From contig NC_079136.1 of NCBI RefSeq assembly GCF_945859705.1, positions 129,119,027 to 129,183,026 of the forward strand: a stretch of DNA of 64,000 bases, in the 5' to 3' direction. This document shows, in pieces, positions 26,101 through 39,805 of this stretch; position 1 is the stretch's first letter, and the number at the start of each line of letters is the position of its first letter. The position numbers and the translations under genes were made by a program. The notes beneath the pieces were generated by a model. It was not told the origin of the DNA, did not search any database, and saw nothing but the letters and a program-made list of their open reading frames with translations. Source of the stretch: Episyrphus balteatus (taxonomy: Eukaryota > Arthropoda > Insecta > Diptera > Syrphidae).

Positions 26101-27639
26101 GCGGGTGAGGTGTTTTCAAACATAAAAGCGGGACATACCACATTTGTGTGTTGTGCGAATATAGAAATGCAAAGCAAAACAGACAGTTTGGGGCGAATTT
26201 TCAACGCCATCCATGCCGCTGCCGGCCGGCCGCCACGTCAGCCTGAGTCAGAAAAAAGTAGGAAGCTTCCGGGCAGATTGATATACGTTGAAAGATTTTT
26301 GTTTTGAATCTTTTGTGAAGACAAAGGCATCAAGCATCGTTTCGTCGGTCGTCGGAGAGTGTGTTGGCCTCGTTAATTGAGTTGTCTTATGTTTTAAGCC
26401 AGAAGGAGCTCACAAAATGAGACAACAAAATGTTGAGATCTGGGTGATGGTCTTAAATAGGCTTCAAGGCAGGATTCCCAGATGTTGATTGGGAGGCGCG
26501 ATTTTTATCTCCTAATCCTCCAACATAATGCCTTGTTGCATAACCATTTTTTTTGTTTTAATCTATGGCTGCCGATGGTTATTGCTGCATGTTATGGGCG
26601 CGTCTAAATCTCCGATTATAAAGTGGAAGTTGAAAAACGTGTCCCAATAACTGCAACTCTTCGACAGTGAGTTAATTCGATTGTTTCTTGATTGGTTTGA
26701 TTAAAAGGTTTGAAAAAGCCATTCACTTAAATGATACAAATCGTGTAATCTTAATTAGATGACTCGGTTTTCATTTCCGTTTTAAAAAAAGGTAGAAGAA
26801 AAAAAAAAAAAAAAACCTCAATCAGTTAACACTCAATCAAAGTTAGAAGTCAGTCATCTTTCAATTTTTTCCAACAGCCAAGCCACCATGAACATGAAAA
26901 TGAAGATGGTGGCAAAGAGATTTATTATACCGTTTTTTTTTTTTTAGCTGACATGACGTGAAATTCTTTTCCATTTTGTAACCTCTTGTCACCTTTATAC
27001 AACACACATGAAAAATTACAGAAAAAAAAGACTTCTTTGTAGCTTTGAGTACATTTTCTTGTATATAAACGAAGAAGTCATATTGCCGCATTGGAATATT
27101 CTTTTAAGCTGATCATTCCAAGACTTGTTCTGGTTGCATCAGCTAACGAGCTTTATGTTTATTCTTTTTTTTGTTTTTTTCTGATGTAAGATTCTGATGG
27201 CTGTTTGGAGTTTTTTTTTGTTTTTGATGGAAAACATTTAATTCTTTTCGAGGTGTACACTGCACATGCAGAGGTCAGGAAATGTTTAATTTTTTTGAGC
27301 CGAAAATTTACCTGAACAAAAACCTCTAACAAAATGCTTCCAGGTTAAGGTTTTTTATACCGGTTCGCTAGGGTCTTCCTGAAGAAAAATCAAAATTTTG
27401 AGTGTGACTTCAGACTCGGATGCAGCGCGTCGAAGTACATAAAGATAGGTAGGTTAGGGCAAAAGTACGGGCCACTTTTTTTTTAAGCCTGTGTTATTAT
27501 AAATAAAAAAAAAAAAAAAAATTGCTTCCTGAATGCTTTCATATTGCTTCAGCTGGCAATTTAGTTAAAAATACAAGCAAAATCAATTGTATTTTTAAAG
27601 AAAAAAGTTGGCACCCTAAGTAAACAACAAGTTGCTAGG

Positions 27640-28530
27640 CATTTCATTTGTTTTTACGAGAAGCTAGATTTCTGCACTATTAAATTCGCCAGCAATTTTT
27701 TGATTTTTCTTGCAATATTTCCTCTAATTTAATTTGATAGTGAACAAAACTTAAAAAAAAAAAAAGAAATTCAGCTGCACTCGAGTTGCTGAAAATTTGC
27801 GACAATGATCTCGACTGACAAAAAATTCGCTTGCAAAATGCTTGAAGCAAATTTGTTGTCAGTTGAAGAAAAAATGTCTGCCTTAGGCAATTTTTGTTCT
27901 TATTTGACAATGATTTATTGATGTAATCGTTTTCCATGTAGAGATCAATAGTAAACTCTTAGTTCTAAAAAAATTGCATCGAGTTGGAAAAAAATTGCGT
28001 GGAATTGCTAGAAATTTTAGAGACAAGTTTATACTTGCTATAATTGCTTCCAAAAGCTTAAATATTGTTACAGCTAATGGCAAAAGCAAATCAGTTACTT
28101 ATGTAAGAAAATTAGTTGCAACTATTCACTTGGTTTTTAAAGAATTAAGCAATTTGCAAGCAATTTTTTTTATTACCTGCAATACCTATTTGCTCTAATT
28201 TTATTTGACAGTGAACACAGTTCTAGAATTTTATGATATAACAATTTTCCATATATATAACAGTAGTAGGTAAACTCTTTGCTGAAAAAAAAAAATTGCA
28301 TCGAGTTGCTAGCAATTTAGATTAGACTAAAATAACAAAAAATAATTGCTCACAAATGCTTAAATATTACTTCAAATAAGTAAAATGGCAAAAGAAAATC
28401 AGTTATTTTTTGAAGAAAATTAAGCAATTTGCAAGCAAGTAAAACCGTTTCCATGGATATAACAATAGTAAACTCTTTGCTGAAAAAAAATTGCCTCGAG
28501 TTGCTGTCAATTTTAGAGTAATTCATTCAA
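27640..28530. repeat. degenerate repeats with TTGCATCGAGTTGC modules
   Basis: Modules near 27775, 27970, 28293 and 28490 carry (T/C)CGAGTTG, usually followed by an A/T-rich run. Associated boxes such as AGTAAACTCTT upstream of the later copies, ATGGCAAAAG.AAATCAGTTA and AATTTGCAAGCAA also recur. Copies are diverged and unequally spaced. Confidence 0.55.
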
Positions 28531-31500
28531 CCTAATTTGCAAAAGGGTTAAAAAGATTTCAAACTCAGAAACCAGTGTTATATTATGATTGTATCTGATA
28601 ACTTAATTGAATGTTCTATAAAACGTGAGAGTTGCACCCTTACCCTTAAAACTCTGTAACCCACTAAAACACTTGTGTGGTATTTTTATGTAGGTACTAA
28701 TTCCAATTCATTTTACGCACACTAATCTGAATCTGAACCAATGAGTAACACCATCGAAATATTTTATGACCTTCATAAAAACCAGTACCCAAGCGTAAAG
28801 TATTTTTTAACAGTCTCCAAAATCCATTTAGTTCATTCCCTTTAATTGCTTCGTTCGTCATTGATTTTTATGTTATATAACACCAAAGTCAATTATATTG
28901 ATGATGCTTCTTTTGATCTTTACCTGCTCATAAATTTTCCAACACTCTCTTAGCACAGTCAATTCGATCTTGGGTCAACACATACAAAAAAAGTAAAAAA
29001 AAAAAAAAACGAAGCTAATTTACCCTATTTATGGGTTTGTTTGTTTGTATGTTTAGTTGCATAATCTGTGAAACGCTTATTTAGTTTGACAGGACAAACG
29101 TCTTATTGGCCAGATAATTCTACCAAATTGGTAAGATGTCCTTAATCACGCAGTCCTCTATGTTCTATACGTATATGGAAAATCATTAAAAGCAAAATCA
29201 AATCACGACTTTATAGTGTAGGTATATTTCGCTCGGAAGCTATTTTACTATTGCTGTGGCTTGGTTAGATGAACGGAGAGGAACCGGGGAGAAACTTTAG
29301 AGGTAAAGCAGAGCTGCTGCTTCTATTCAAATATCTATCGTCTGTTGTTTGCCAACCATGAGCTGGTCCGGAATGATTTGGTGTTTGTGTTATGTTAACT
29401 CCATCTGTGGGGACTATTAAAATAATTGCGTTTTGTCAACAAATCCTCCCGCTATATCGTTCCCGCTTAAAACCAACAACTAACAGCAGCACCTTTTTTT
29501 TTTTAAACCGACGACGACGAACGACGAGGAGGTTTCTGAGTTTAGATCGAGCTTAAAACATAAAAGAAAAATTAAAAAAAAAAAACTCCTACAAGACAGC
29601 GTCAAACCATATTTGGGACCGATTAATGAAGCAATTACCTTGTGGAACCAATCGATGTTTTGGCAAGCGCTGCTATGTCCAAGCGCACAAGTTTCAAATG
29701 TTTTCCGTCATGCGGGAGTTTTGTTTTTACACTGAAAGAAACAAACTTAGAAAAACAAAGAAACATTCTTGGGATTAGACGTGTTCATAGATATATTAGA
29801 CGTGTTCATTCGTATTGTAAAAGAGGTGAAATTGACAAATAACAATGACAATCTAACAACGGACATTACAAACTAAAATCAAACCATTCAAATGACAAAA
29901 AGAAATTCAACTTTTGACAGCTGTCTGTTGCATGAAAATGAACACGCCTTCCATTTTCTTTAATCAAACACACCTTTATTTTGGTGGAACATTTTTCTTC
30001 TTCTTTCGCCATTCTTTTCAAAAGTTTAGTTTTTCGTTCTTCGTTAAGTTGGTAGTTTACTACTAGTAGATGTTTTGGTTAATCTAGTACTATCATCTAC
30101 TAATGCTCTTCTTCCCGAGTAGATACGATTTGTATAGAATTTGTTAAAAGTGCGTTCCATTGAAAATCGCTAGTAAACTACTAGTAGTATTTTACCATTA
30201 CTATTAATGATTCTTTGAAAATACCTTAATGGTGTGTTTAAACTTTATTGCAATTCTTATTGAATTTGATGTTTCGATATATTTTTGCCTTTCTGTCAGA
30301 CTTATTAAAAATTCGACGATAAAACATAACGAAGTTCGATTTTCTTAACAGAACTTAACAGTTCACTGCAAATATTTTGGTATTATTACAGGATTTTATC
30401 GTTTTATCATTGTAGATGATTTAATTTTGAAATTTCAACATTCTAATCTGACAGTTTCACTCAAAAGTTATTCGAATTTAGTTCTGTTCGAATTAAGAAG
30501 TTGTTCGATTTAAACTCCAATTTTCTATCAGTGTATAAAGTTGGTTTGCGCTCCAATGCTGGCTTGTTGCAGCAAATTACCAATTTGGATCTCGGACAAG
30601 CGATAAGAACCGCACGCAGGCACACATTAAACAATTTGTACACATGACATGCAGATTAGAATCCGTATTCGTATATTTCGAATTTCGAAAAAGAACCAAA
30701 CAAAAATGAATATAGGTACCCAAAGTCTAAATAAAAATTTCTTTTCACTTGTCAATCGTTTATTTATACGATTGAATATATTTTTTTTTTATATTTTTCT
30801 TTTCAACAAAAACAAAAAAAAAAAAAACGAGGTAAAATGGATGCCTGTCAGTTTGCATATATTCACCACATGGGGTGATGTCCTCTATTGATGGGCAGAC
30901 AGACGCATGTCAATTGTCAATTAAAAAATAAAAAAAAGAGAAACACCGAACCGATGACGCGATGACATGAAAACTGGGGAGATACAGAAAACACTGAAAC
31001 GACAAATTACCCATCAATGGAGTTCCGTCAGTTTTCAGGGCCCCCATATATTTCCCAAACATAGACATTAAGTGTTTTTTATTTTTATTTGTGTGCGCGC
31101 CCAAAACCTGGTTGATAGATAAATGTCATTGAATTTGATTCCCTGTGGTTTGCTTTAGTTGCTGGGAAACTGGTCCGTTGTGAGATCGCAGACAGGATCT
31201 TGTACTTAGACAGCCCGCTACTGAGTACTCACTATCGCTACTCACTCGTCGGCGGCAGCGACCAGGGTCTTTCTACTATCTGAGTCTCTGAGTTGCTTGC
31301 TTGCGCTGCGTGTGCTCATTAAAAGCCGAGACATTTATGCTTGTCACTTGAAATTTATTTACGATTTGATCACTTACATCTGGTTGTGAAGTTAGGTTGA
31401 ATTGGTTGGTTGTTGGTGGTTAGTATATGGTGGCTCTTGTATCGTTGCTTTGTTTTATGTCGCCACCAGAGGCATTCTGCACAGTTCGCTATACTTCGTC

Positions 31501-32105
31501 TTCATCGCTCTTGCAGTCGGTCGCCTCTCTGCGCCGCCGCTGTGACTTTGGTGTCAAGTCGTAGAACACATGTACCACTGCAGTCACATTAATTTTCGAC
31601 GCACTGACGACTAACTCTATACCTACAACTCCTTGGTGAGCAGTCAGTCAGAGAGATAGTGAGCGCGATGGAATTCATGTTATGCTATATGCATTTCTCG
31701 AATCAGGACTTTCGAAAGAGCTTCATGATGATGATGATGATCCGCATAACATCGCATAGCTTCTTGCGTTTTGCGTTTGGGCGCAAAAGTTTTGTGTTTC
31801 ACATGAAAACCGCAATTAATTTGAATGATTTGTGCAGAAAGGAAGAACATGAGCCGAACAGCGTTACAATTTTTGCGGAGGAACACATTTTATATAAAAA
31901 ATAAAACAGGAACTCTAACTGATAGCTACAAAACCGACATGCGTTGAATATGGGTGAGTTGAGTTCAGTTTTGAATTGAGCATGGGCGCGATGCAAGTGT
32001 GGCATACATAAGAGTGATTTATTGATATGAATCGGCTCAGTGTGTGATATGAGGAAGAAATGTAGCTAAAAGGAATTTTCAAAAATGTCAAGTCGGCTTA
32101 GCTAA

Positions 32106-35013
32106 TTGCAAAAAGGTTAAGGATTAAAGAAGAACTTGATTTACAATTAAGCTTAACAAGAAATAAGCCTGAAGACCTGTGATTTAAGTTCAAGCAATAA
32201 AACTGCTTATCTAATCAAACAGATCATTTGACTCTTAAAAGAACTACCGAACAGAGCTTAGGCCAGGTGAATTGGTACATATTCTACGTTGAAAAACAGT
32301 ATTTTTCCAAAACTGCCAATTTAGGAATTGCTTATTTCGCAAAATGATAGCTTATCAAAACGAAACAATCAGCATTCGTGTTGCACTGGCAAACTATGAC
32401 CATCCTTTTTAATGTCTCTAAAAATGTTCGTCTGTCAAACATCTGTCAAAAAAAATTTTTTTTTACTTCTACTCAAAGAAGAAAGTTTTCGAAAATGTTC
32501 GTTTTTCCACCGTTCAAAATCTCAAAACGAAAGACTCATTCTTTTTTGTTCAAGTTTTTTTTTTCTTTTTTTATGATTTAAAAGAACAAGAACAAAACAA
32601 AATCTTGCTCCTGTCATCACTTGACACCTTAGCTCTGTTTGGGTAAAAAATAAATTTAGTTGAATAACCTGGAAAAAACATTTCAAAGACTACATGTCTA
32701 TGGTGTGTTCAAAACCAAGGTCTCGATGTAAACAAAAAAAAAAATCCTCCTGCTAAAAACATTTGACTTTTAAAACCAAAACACAGTACCGCGTGTTTTC
32801 CCAAAGTAAGTAAACAATAAGGGGAGCTACATTACATACACTAGACAGCTTATCCATAATACTCAACTCGAAATCACTTCGTTTATTGTGTTCAACAAGA
32901 AAATTTACTGCTTTTTCCCATAAACAAAATTAAAAAAAAAATCATTATTGTTATGAGTTTTCAATTATACCCACCTTTACACATGGGCGTTTTCGTCATC
33001 ATACACAAAACAAAAAATGGGAGGTGTGTCTCGCAGATCCACTATCCACACAAAGAGAATGCAACTTTAAAAAGTGAGATTTTGCATCCGGATAAGACAG
33101 ATAGCAGGTTAAAATTTGACAGATCAATGAAAAAAATCTAACAGACCCCACGCTAAGATCGATCAGCTTCAATCTGACACTTCGACAAATATATAAATGG
33201 CTAAATGTCACTAATGGATGATTTTGTTTTTTCTTCTATCGCTATTTTTCCTTTTTTAAAAAATCTCCTCCATCCTCATCGTTGTGTTGATACCACACCC
33301 AAATCTTAAGCAATATTATGATGATGATGAATAGTGAAGTCAGGGCTGAGATCATTGCAAAAAAAAAAAATATATATATAATCAGTCCAAGATCGATCTG
33401 AAAACTCGGTCAGATGTCGGAATTTTGACAGCTGAAGGTGACATAACCCAATGTGACATCGCTCTCGCGAGCGCAACAAACGACAAAGTATTAAGATGCA
33501 ATCGAGAGTAAGAATAGGCTGATCTTCCTCTTTCGTTGCGAGGCGGAATACAATCTGGCTTGCAAAAAGGTTAAGGATTAAAGAAGAACTTGATTTACAA
33601 TTAAGCTTAACAAGAAATAAGCCTGAAGACCTGTGATTTAAGTTCAAGCAATAAAACTGCTTATCTAATCAAACAGATCATTTGACTCTTAAAAGAACTA
33701 CCGAACAGAGCTTAGGCCAGGTGAATTGGTACATATTCTACGTTGAAAAACAGTATTTTTCCAAAACTGCCAATTTAGGAATTGCTTATTTCGCAAAATG
33801 ATAGCTTATCAAAACGAAACAATCAGCATTCGTGTTGCACTGGCAAACTATGACCATCCTTTTTAATGTCTCTAAAAATGTTCGTCTGTCAAACATCTGT
33901 CAAAAAAAATTTTTTTTTACTTCTACTCAAAGAAGAAAGTTTTCGAAAATGTTCGTTTTTCCACCGTTCAAAATCTCAAAACGAAAGACTCATTCTTTTT
34001 TGTTCAAGTTTTTTTTTTCTTTTTTTATGATTTAAAAGAACAAGAACAAAACAAAATCTTGCTCCTGTCATCACTTGACACCTTAGCTCTGTTTGGGTAA
34101 AAAATAAATTTAGTTGAATAACCTGGAAAAAACATTTCAAAGACTACATGTCTATGGTGTGTTCAAAACCAAGGTCTCGATGTAAACAAAAAAAAAAATC
34201 CTCCTGCTAAAAACATTTGACTTTTAAAACCAAAACACAGTACCGCGTGTTTTCCCAAAGTAAGTAAACAATAAGGGGAGCTACATTACATACACTAGAC
34301 AGCTTATCCATAATACTCAACTCGAAATCACTTCGTTTATTGTGTTCAACAAGAAAATTTACTGCTTTTTCCCATAAACAAAATTAAAAAAAAAATCATT
34401 ATTGTTATGAGTTTTCAATTATACCCACCTTTACACATGGGCGTTTTCGTCATCATACACAAAACAAAAAATGGGAGGTGTGTCTCGCAGATCCACTATC
34501 CACACAAAGAGAATGCAACTTTAAAAAGTGAGATTTTGCATCCGGATAAGACAGATAGCAGGTTAAAATTTGACAGATCAATGAAAAAAATCTAACAGAC
34601 CCCACGCTAAGATCGATCAGCTTCAATCTGACACTTCGACAAATATATAAATGGCTAAATGTCACTAATGGATGATTTTGTTTTTTCTTCTATCGCTATT
34701 TTTCCTTTTTTAAAAAATCTCCTCCATCCTCATCGTTGTGTTGATACCACACCCAAATCTTAAGCAATATTATGATGATGATGAATAGTGAAGTCAGGGC
34801 TGAGATCATTGCAAAAAAAAAAAATATATATATAATCAGTCCAAGATCGATCTGAAAACTCGGTCAGATGTCGGAATTTTGACAGCTGAAGGTGACATAA
34901 CCCAATGTGACATCGCTCTCGCGAGCGCAACAAACGACAAAGTATTAAGATGCAATCGAGAGTAAGAATAGGCTGATCTTCCTCTTTCGTTGCGAGGCGG
35001 AATACAATCTGGC
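32106..35013. repeat. 1454-bp direct tandem duplication, two copies
   Basis: Copy 1 is 32106-33559 and copy 2 is 33560-35013, head to tail at an offset of exactly 1454. In every segment I compared they are identical, including a 12-A run followed by a 10-bp TA run. The junction shows a single shared T. No coding sequence is recognised in the unit; short open frames are duplicated with it. Because homopolymers are conserved too, this is either a very recent duplication or an assembly artefact. Confidence 0.92.
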
Positions 35014-37509
35014 TGAGCCATCGAAGTGCAAAAAAAACTTGCTTCCAATATAGGAAAATTAATGGTAGGTCGCTGTCGCAACAACTTGCATCAATTTTAC
35101 TTGAGAATAAATTAGTTGATGTCCCAGTCCCAACGCGATTAACAATTTTGTTTCTATAAAGCTTTGCAGATGCAACTGTTGCTTCTGTAAAGCTTTAAAG
35201 AAGCACAATTGTTTGATATTATTGTTGATGACAAAATGTCATATTCTTTGCCTTTTTAACCCACAATTTGACACACAGACAATTTTGACAGTAACGAATG
35301 ATAAACGTTGCACTGCAACGATCAGAAATTTCTTCAAAATTTTTCCGCTAAGGGGACTTTGCTTTGACAGTTGTAAGCGACCGAAATCTCTTGCATTGTT
35401 ATTTCCACAAAACCAATACTTGGTCTGTTTCGAGCCAACTTAAAAGGGAAAACAATACAGAATTGGCGGTAGTATAACAGCGAGTGGTGGCACTGGATGG
35501 CGGCGGCGGGTTGTGACCGCAGAATTAATGGAAGTCGATAGGTTCCACAAACCGCGTTATATAGTTTTACCGATCATATCAGCCACTATGTGTATGCGAG
35601 TGTATGCCATGTCGTTGTTGTCTACCCGGTCCGGGACCGGTGATAACCTCCATTTAGCCCAGTGATGATCCCATCTGGATATTCTGCTACTCTCCTGCCG
35701 GCTGTTCCTGTTGTTGTTGTTGATGCTCTGCTCTTAGGTACAGAATGGGAAGATTATTTTTACTCCAAGCAAGATCGAAGCAAAAATAAATATAAATGCG
35801 GCAAGATCGTGAGGTAAACAAACTATAAGAACTTACCTGGTGTATAGTAGTTTAGTATTGTAGTGATCTACACTTGGATCTTACACACGTTTCTTCGCCA
35901 CAAACAGACCAGACGTCGACGACGACGATCGACACGAAGACGCACAGGATGAGAGCGATCAATGGTGTGGGGATCTTAATGCGTCTGGGCTTTAATGAGT
36001 ATTTACATATGAAAGCAGCGATATATTGCTTACTGCTGTGATCTTTTCTTTATTTTGCAAGATCACTATTGGATTATGATCGGTGCGAGGTATTTTTGCT
36101 TCCGCGCGCCCAAGAAACGGAAACATGGCTGTCATAATAAATTTCATTTTTTCCTCTCTCTCTTTCCTGGGTTCTCTTTGAAACTTATGCAAGGAGATTT
36201 TGTGTTAAAGTGTATTATCTCTTCTGTAAAGCTGAAATATTTTAGTTTTTTTTTTCGGCGAACAGAGCTTGATTAACGATCACCGATAACAATTTTGATT
36301 ATCAATTTAAAACATCGAACATAGCTCGATTAGAGGCAGCGGAAAAGAGCTATAACGAGTCAAGTCTCTCTCAGGACTTCAATTTTATATACATTTTTTT
36401 GTCTTTTTTTTTTGTGTACTCAATACAAAATATAAACTCTGTCCGATCTTTGAAGAGGAGGGTTAGGGATCAGATCATGTTTTTTTTTTTGTGGTTTTCC
36501 AGAGATAACAACTTTGTGCACAACAGCAGCTAGCTAGCTGGATGAGAATATACAAAAAAAAAAAAAACATTGCAAATCGCAAACGAGATCCTAGCCATAC
36601 CACACTAGTTGTTACACCAAGTACACATTCTGTGAGTGAGTACGAGTACTGAGCTATCTCTGGAAGATTGAACGGCTCGAGATTAGAAGAGACTTGAAAT
36701 ATATATACTCGTACACACATGTGCTGGGAATTTTAAGATAAATCAGTAGCTTGGGCATCATTGATTAAATGATCAGCAGAAGCGAGAAGTGTGTGTACTT
36801 CACGCTGTAACTATAGACGAGTATACGAAGAGTGTGTGAATTCGTTGACGGAGGCCGACTCGCAGTGGCATGGCGGTCGCAGCAAGTGAATTAATATTCA
36901 TGGAGTGAAGAGAGTATGATATACGGATTGGAATGCGTTTTTTTTTTCTGTTTAAACCAGGAGTTGGGTATAGGAATTGTTTCAGTTCGTGAAACCTTTG
37001 GTTACTTATGCAATTTTGTTAAAAGGGTTGCCATCAATATAAGTCTCTAGATCTATTTAAATGATTTTCAGTTGTAAATCTGTCAGTTTTTTTCTCTCTG
37101 ATCAGCTTTTGAAGGCTTACACAAATTTTTTCACGTTACTTTTTTTTTTAGCTTCGTTCTACTTTAACAACAACCTGGCAACCCTGAATACTGATGTTCG
37201 CGTAGACTTAACATCTTTAATTATTCATCAACACCTTTTTTGTGTCTGATTCTGATAAGTTTATTTATGATTAAGCATTGCTGATAATTTCCTGTTATGT
37301 CTCATCATTTAACTTATCACGTTTGATATCGGATGTAACGTAGTTGCATGTTCATATGGTGGTTGTGGCTTAAAAAGCAACTAAGGTTTTCAGTTATTCT
37401 AATAATTCCTGTTTAAGGAACTACATAATTCAGTCACAAAAAACAGTACCTTACTTAATAGTTATCGTATAGATAATTCCTGATAAATTTCCTGGCATTC
37501 GTTCAGTGT

Positions 37510-38345
37510 TTTGATATAAAAATTTGACAGGTCAAACTGTCTCTAGCGACCTCAAAAAGTACACCCGTTAAAATTTTGTGAAAATTATCAAAACCAACAT
37601 TACGGTGATGGAGAATTCCGAAAATGTGGGTCTCGCAATTCCGTCCGTGCGTCTGTGCGCCTGCATGTCCATCTGTACATATTTCTACAGCCTTAACGCG
37701 TAGACAAATTTTCTTCAAATTTGGTACAGATGACTTTTATAGAATTCTAAAAGTTGTTTTTTTTTTTTTGTTTTTTTATATCTCACTTAGAAAGTGTACC
37801 TCCCATACAAACCTTTCAAGTTATACCAAATAACTCGAAAACGGCTCTAACGATTTTGATAAAAAAATTTCTGTATAATTCTACAAACAAGACCCAACTT
37901 TTGATTTTTTGGAAGGTTACTAACGGTACCTGCCATAGAACCGTTTTTTTGGTTTCAAAATATCTCTTACACGACCAACCCGATTTCAACAAAAATTTGT
38001 ATACAAAAGCGTTTAATTAACCTTAATATTAAAATGTTAGAAAATTTAGAAAAAAAAACATATTTTTGGATTTTTAAAAAATATTTCAAAATTTTTTTTT
38101 GAAAAATCAATTTTGTGAAAACCGGTTTTTGAAATGTTTCGAAATTTTGTTTTTAAGTGTAAATAAATTATTTCTTCAAAATTACATACCTACTAACTTT
38201 TTTTTTTTGAAAATGTTAGAAAAAAATTTTAAATAAAAAAAATTATTTTTTAAAAAAACGGCTCTAACGATTTTCAAATTTTTTTTTCTCAAATTTCCTT
38301 TTCGTACTTTTACCACAAGAGCAAGTACGTGCGACCCCAGTCGTG
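37510..38345. repeat. dispersed-repeat-like stretch with CGGCTCTAACGATTTT modules
   Basis: The stretch includes a CCGTCCGTGCGTCTGTGCGC tract near 37642, then ACAAATTTTCTTCAAATTTG near 37705. Two copies of AACGGCTCTAACGATTTT lie near 37840 and 38258, and CAAGTACGTGCGACCCCAG lies near 38322. Similar wording is common in insect dispersed repeats as I recall, but I cannot name a family. No intact protein was found. Confidence 0.4.
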
Positions 38346-39805
38346 TATTTTATTTTAGAAAAACATTGTATTTTGGAAAAAAAAACATAATGTTTGTTTG
38401 AATGAAGTTTTTCTTATTAAATTACTGACATAAATTGGATTAGAACGACTTCAGATTTTTTGACATAAAACTTAAAAAAAAAAACTCTCGAACACAAAAA
38501 TGGCCCACTTAGCACTCGGGTAAAGTGGCATACTGTGACACCGTTGCGTTCAACATCCGAGTCCAAAAGCTAATACTGTTCAATGGGTCATAACCATAAA
38601 CAACTATGCTAAAAATTAGAACTATCATATTTATCGCATGTGGTCTTTCACATAGGGTACTGCTTATGCTATTTTTGAAAAGTTTAACATATTTATCAAA
38701 AATGTTTTCAAATATCTCAAAAAGGGTATCTAACCAAAAAAATTATAATGTCAACCTCACCACAAATACCACATCGATACCGACCGCCTACTCATGTCAC
38801 AATTTATGTTAAGATTTCTATCTCTAAGCGCACAAGTGTGCTAATGCTAATGTGCATACAATTTGATGCAACACCAAAATCCTAAAACAATAATGCTTTG
38901 TTTTGCAAGTGTGTTTAGCAAGTGTGACTAACTCGCACTTAAAAAAATTCATTCAAGCCTTACCTTAAATTTATTTATAACACGATCGCACGTATTTTTA
39001 TACGTCTCTAAAAGCCAGACATTAATTTGACATTTAAATCAATCAAAACAAAAGCAAATACAATTCTCTAACCATTCAAATGACATTTATAAAAGATTCT
39101 CAGATCTCAAAATGAGTTCATTCAAAATGATTTTTCTCTAGAATCTGAAAAAAACTTGCAACTTGTTGCATGCAACAAAATTCTTGCCCTTCAACCCTTT
39201 TAATTGACAGTTTAACTGATTACTGTGTTTTTTTTTTTTTTTTTTTTGTTCAAAAACAAATCGATCTATCTCACATTTAGTCTCATCGTAATCAAGGTTA
39301 AATCATATCTCATAGCACTTCGTGCGATAACACAAACAAACGATTGAAACGATTGTTTATTTTTCATTCATCAGTCACGTCTTGAAGTCTTGAATTAACC
39401 ATTAAAGGAAACAAATAAATAAAATTAAAAAAAAAAGGTTCCTGCCAATAAAACGTTGATTGTGTAAACATGTCGATCCTCTTGTCAAATTGGACAAAGG
39501 GATGGGTAAAGAAACCTACCTACGCATTCAAATACAAAATCCACATTCATCCATAAAGGAACATACCTTTAACAGGCAGCCAATTAACAAGTCCACGCAA
39601 TTTGTGTGTTTGTGCACTTCTGCTGCGCAGTAGGCATCCTTGTTTTTGAATTAACAAGGAACAGAAGCCCAAACAGAATCCTTCTTTTTTTTATGCTAAT
39701 TCGAAGAGGCTCTTTTTCTTTTTACAAAATTTGTTGAATTGACGATGCTTGTGACCTCATTAATCTCCATTTCCGGTTTGCTCTTTTTTTTTCCATCCCG
39801 CACAG

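Larger units (their letters stand above)
23154..39805 (+). other. 16.7-kb phase-0 intron within the LN domain
   Basis: The intron runs from GTGAGC to CCGCACAG. Both flanking exons encode one LN domain, so no coding sequence should be missing. It is AT-rich with many A and T runs. Contents I can point to are repeats carrying TTGCATCGAGTTGC-type modules (27.7-28.5 kb), the 1454-bp tandem duplication (32106-35013) and a dispersed-element-like stretch (37.5-38.35 kb). Islands less AT-rich than their surroundings occur near 25.4-26.3, 31.17-31.68, 35.48-35.98 and 36.58-36.9 kb. No nested gene was recognised; the short open frames look like chance. Confidence 0.85.

Noticed and set aside
32106..35013. 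CRISPR-like or virus-derived explanation of the duplicated unit
   Set aside because: There are only two long direct copies with no spacer structure, and no viral or transposon protein inside.
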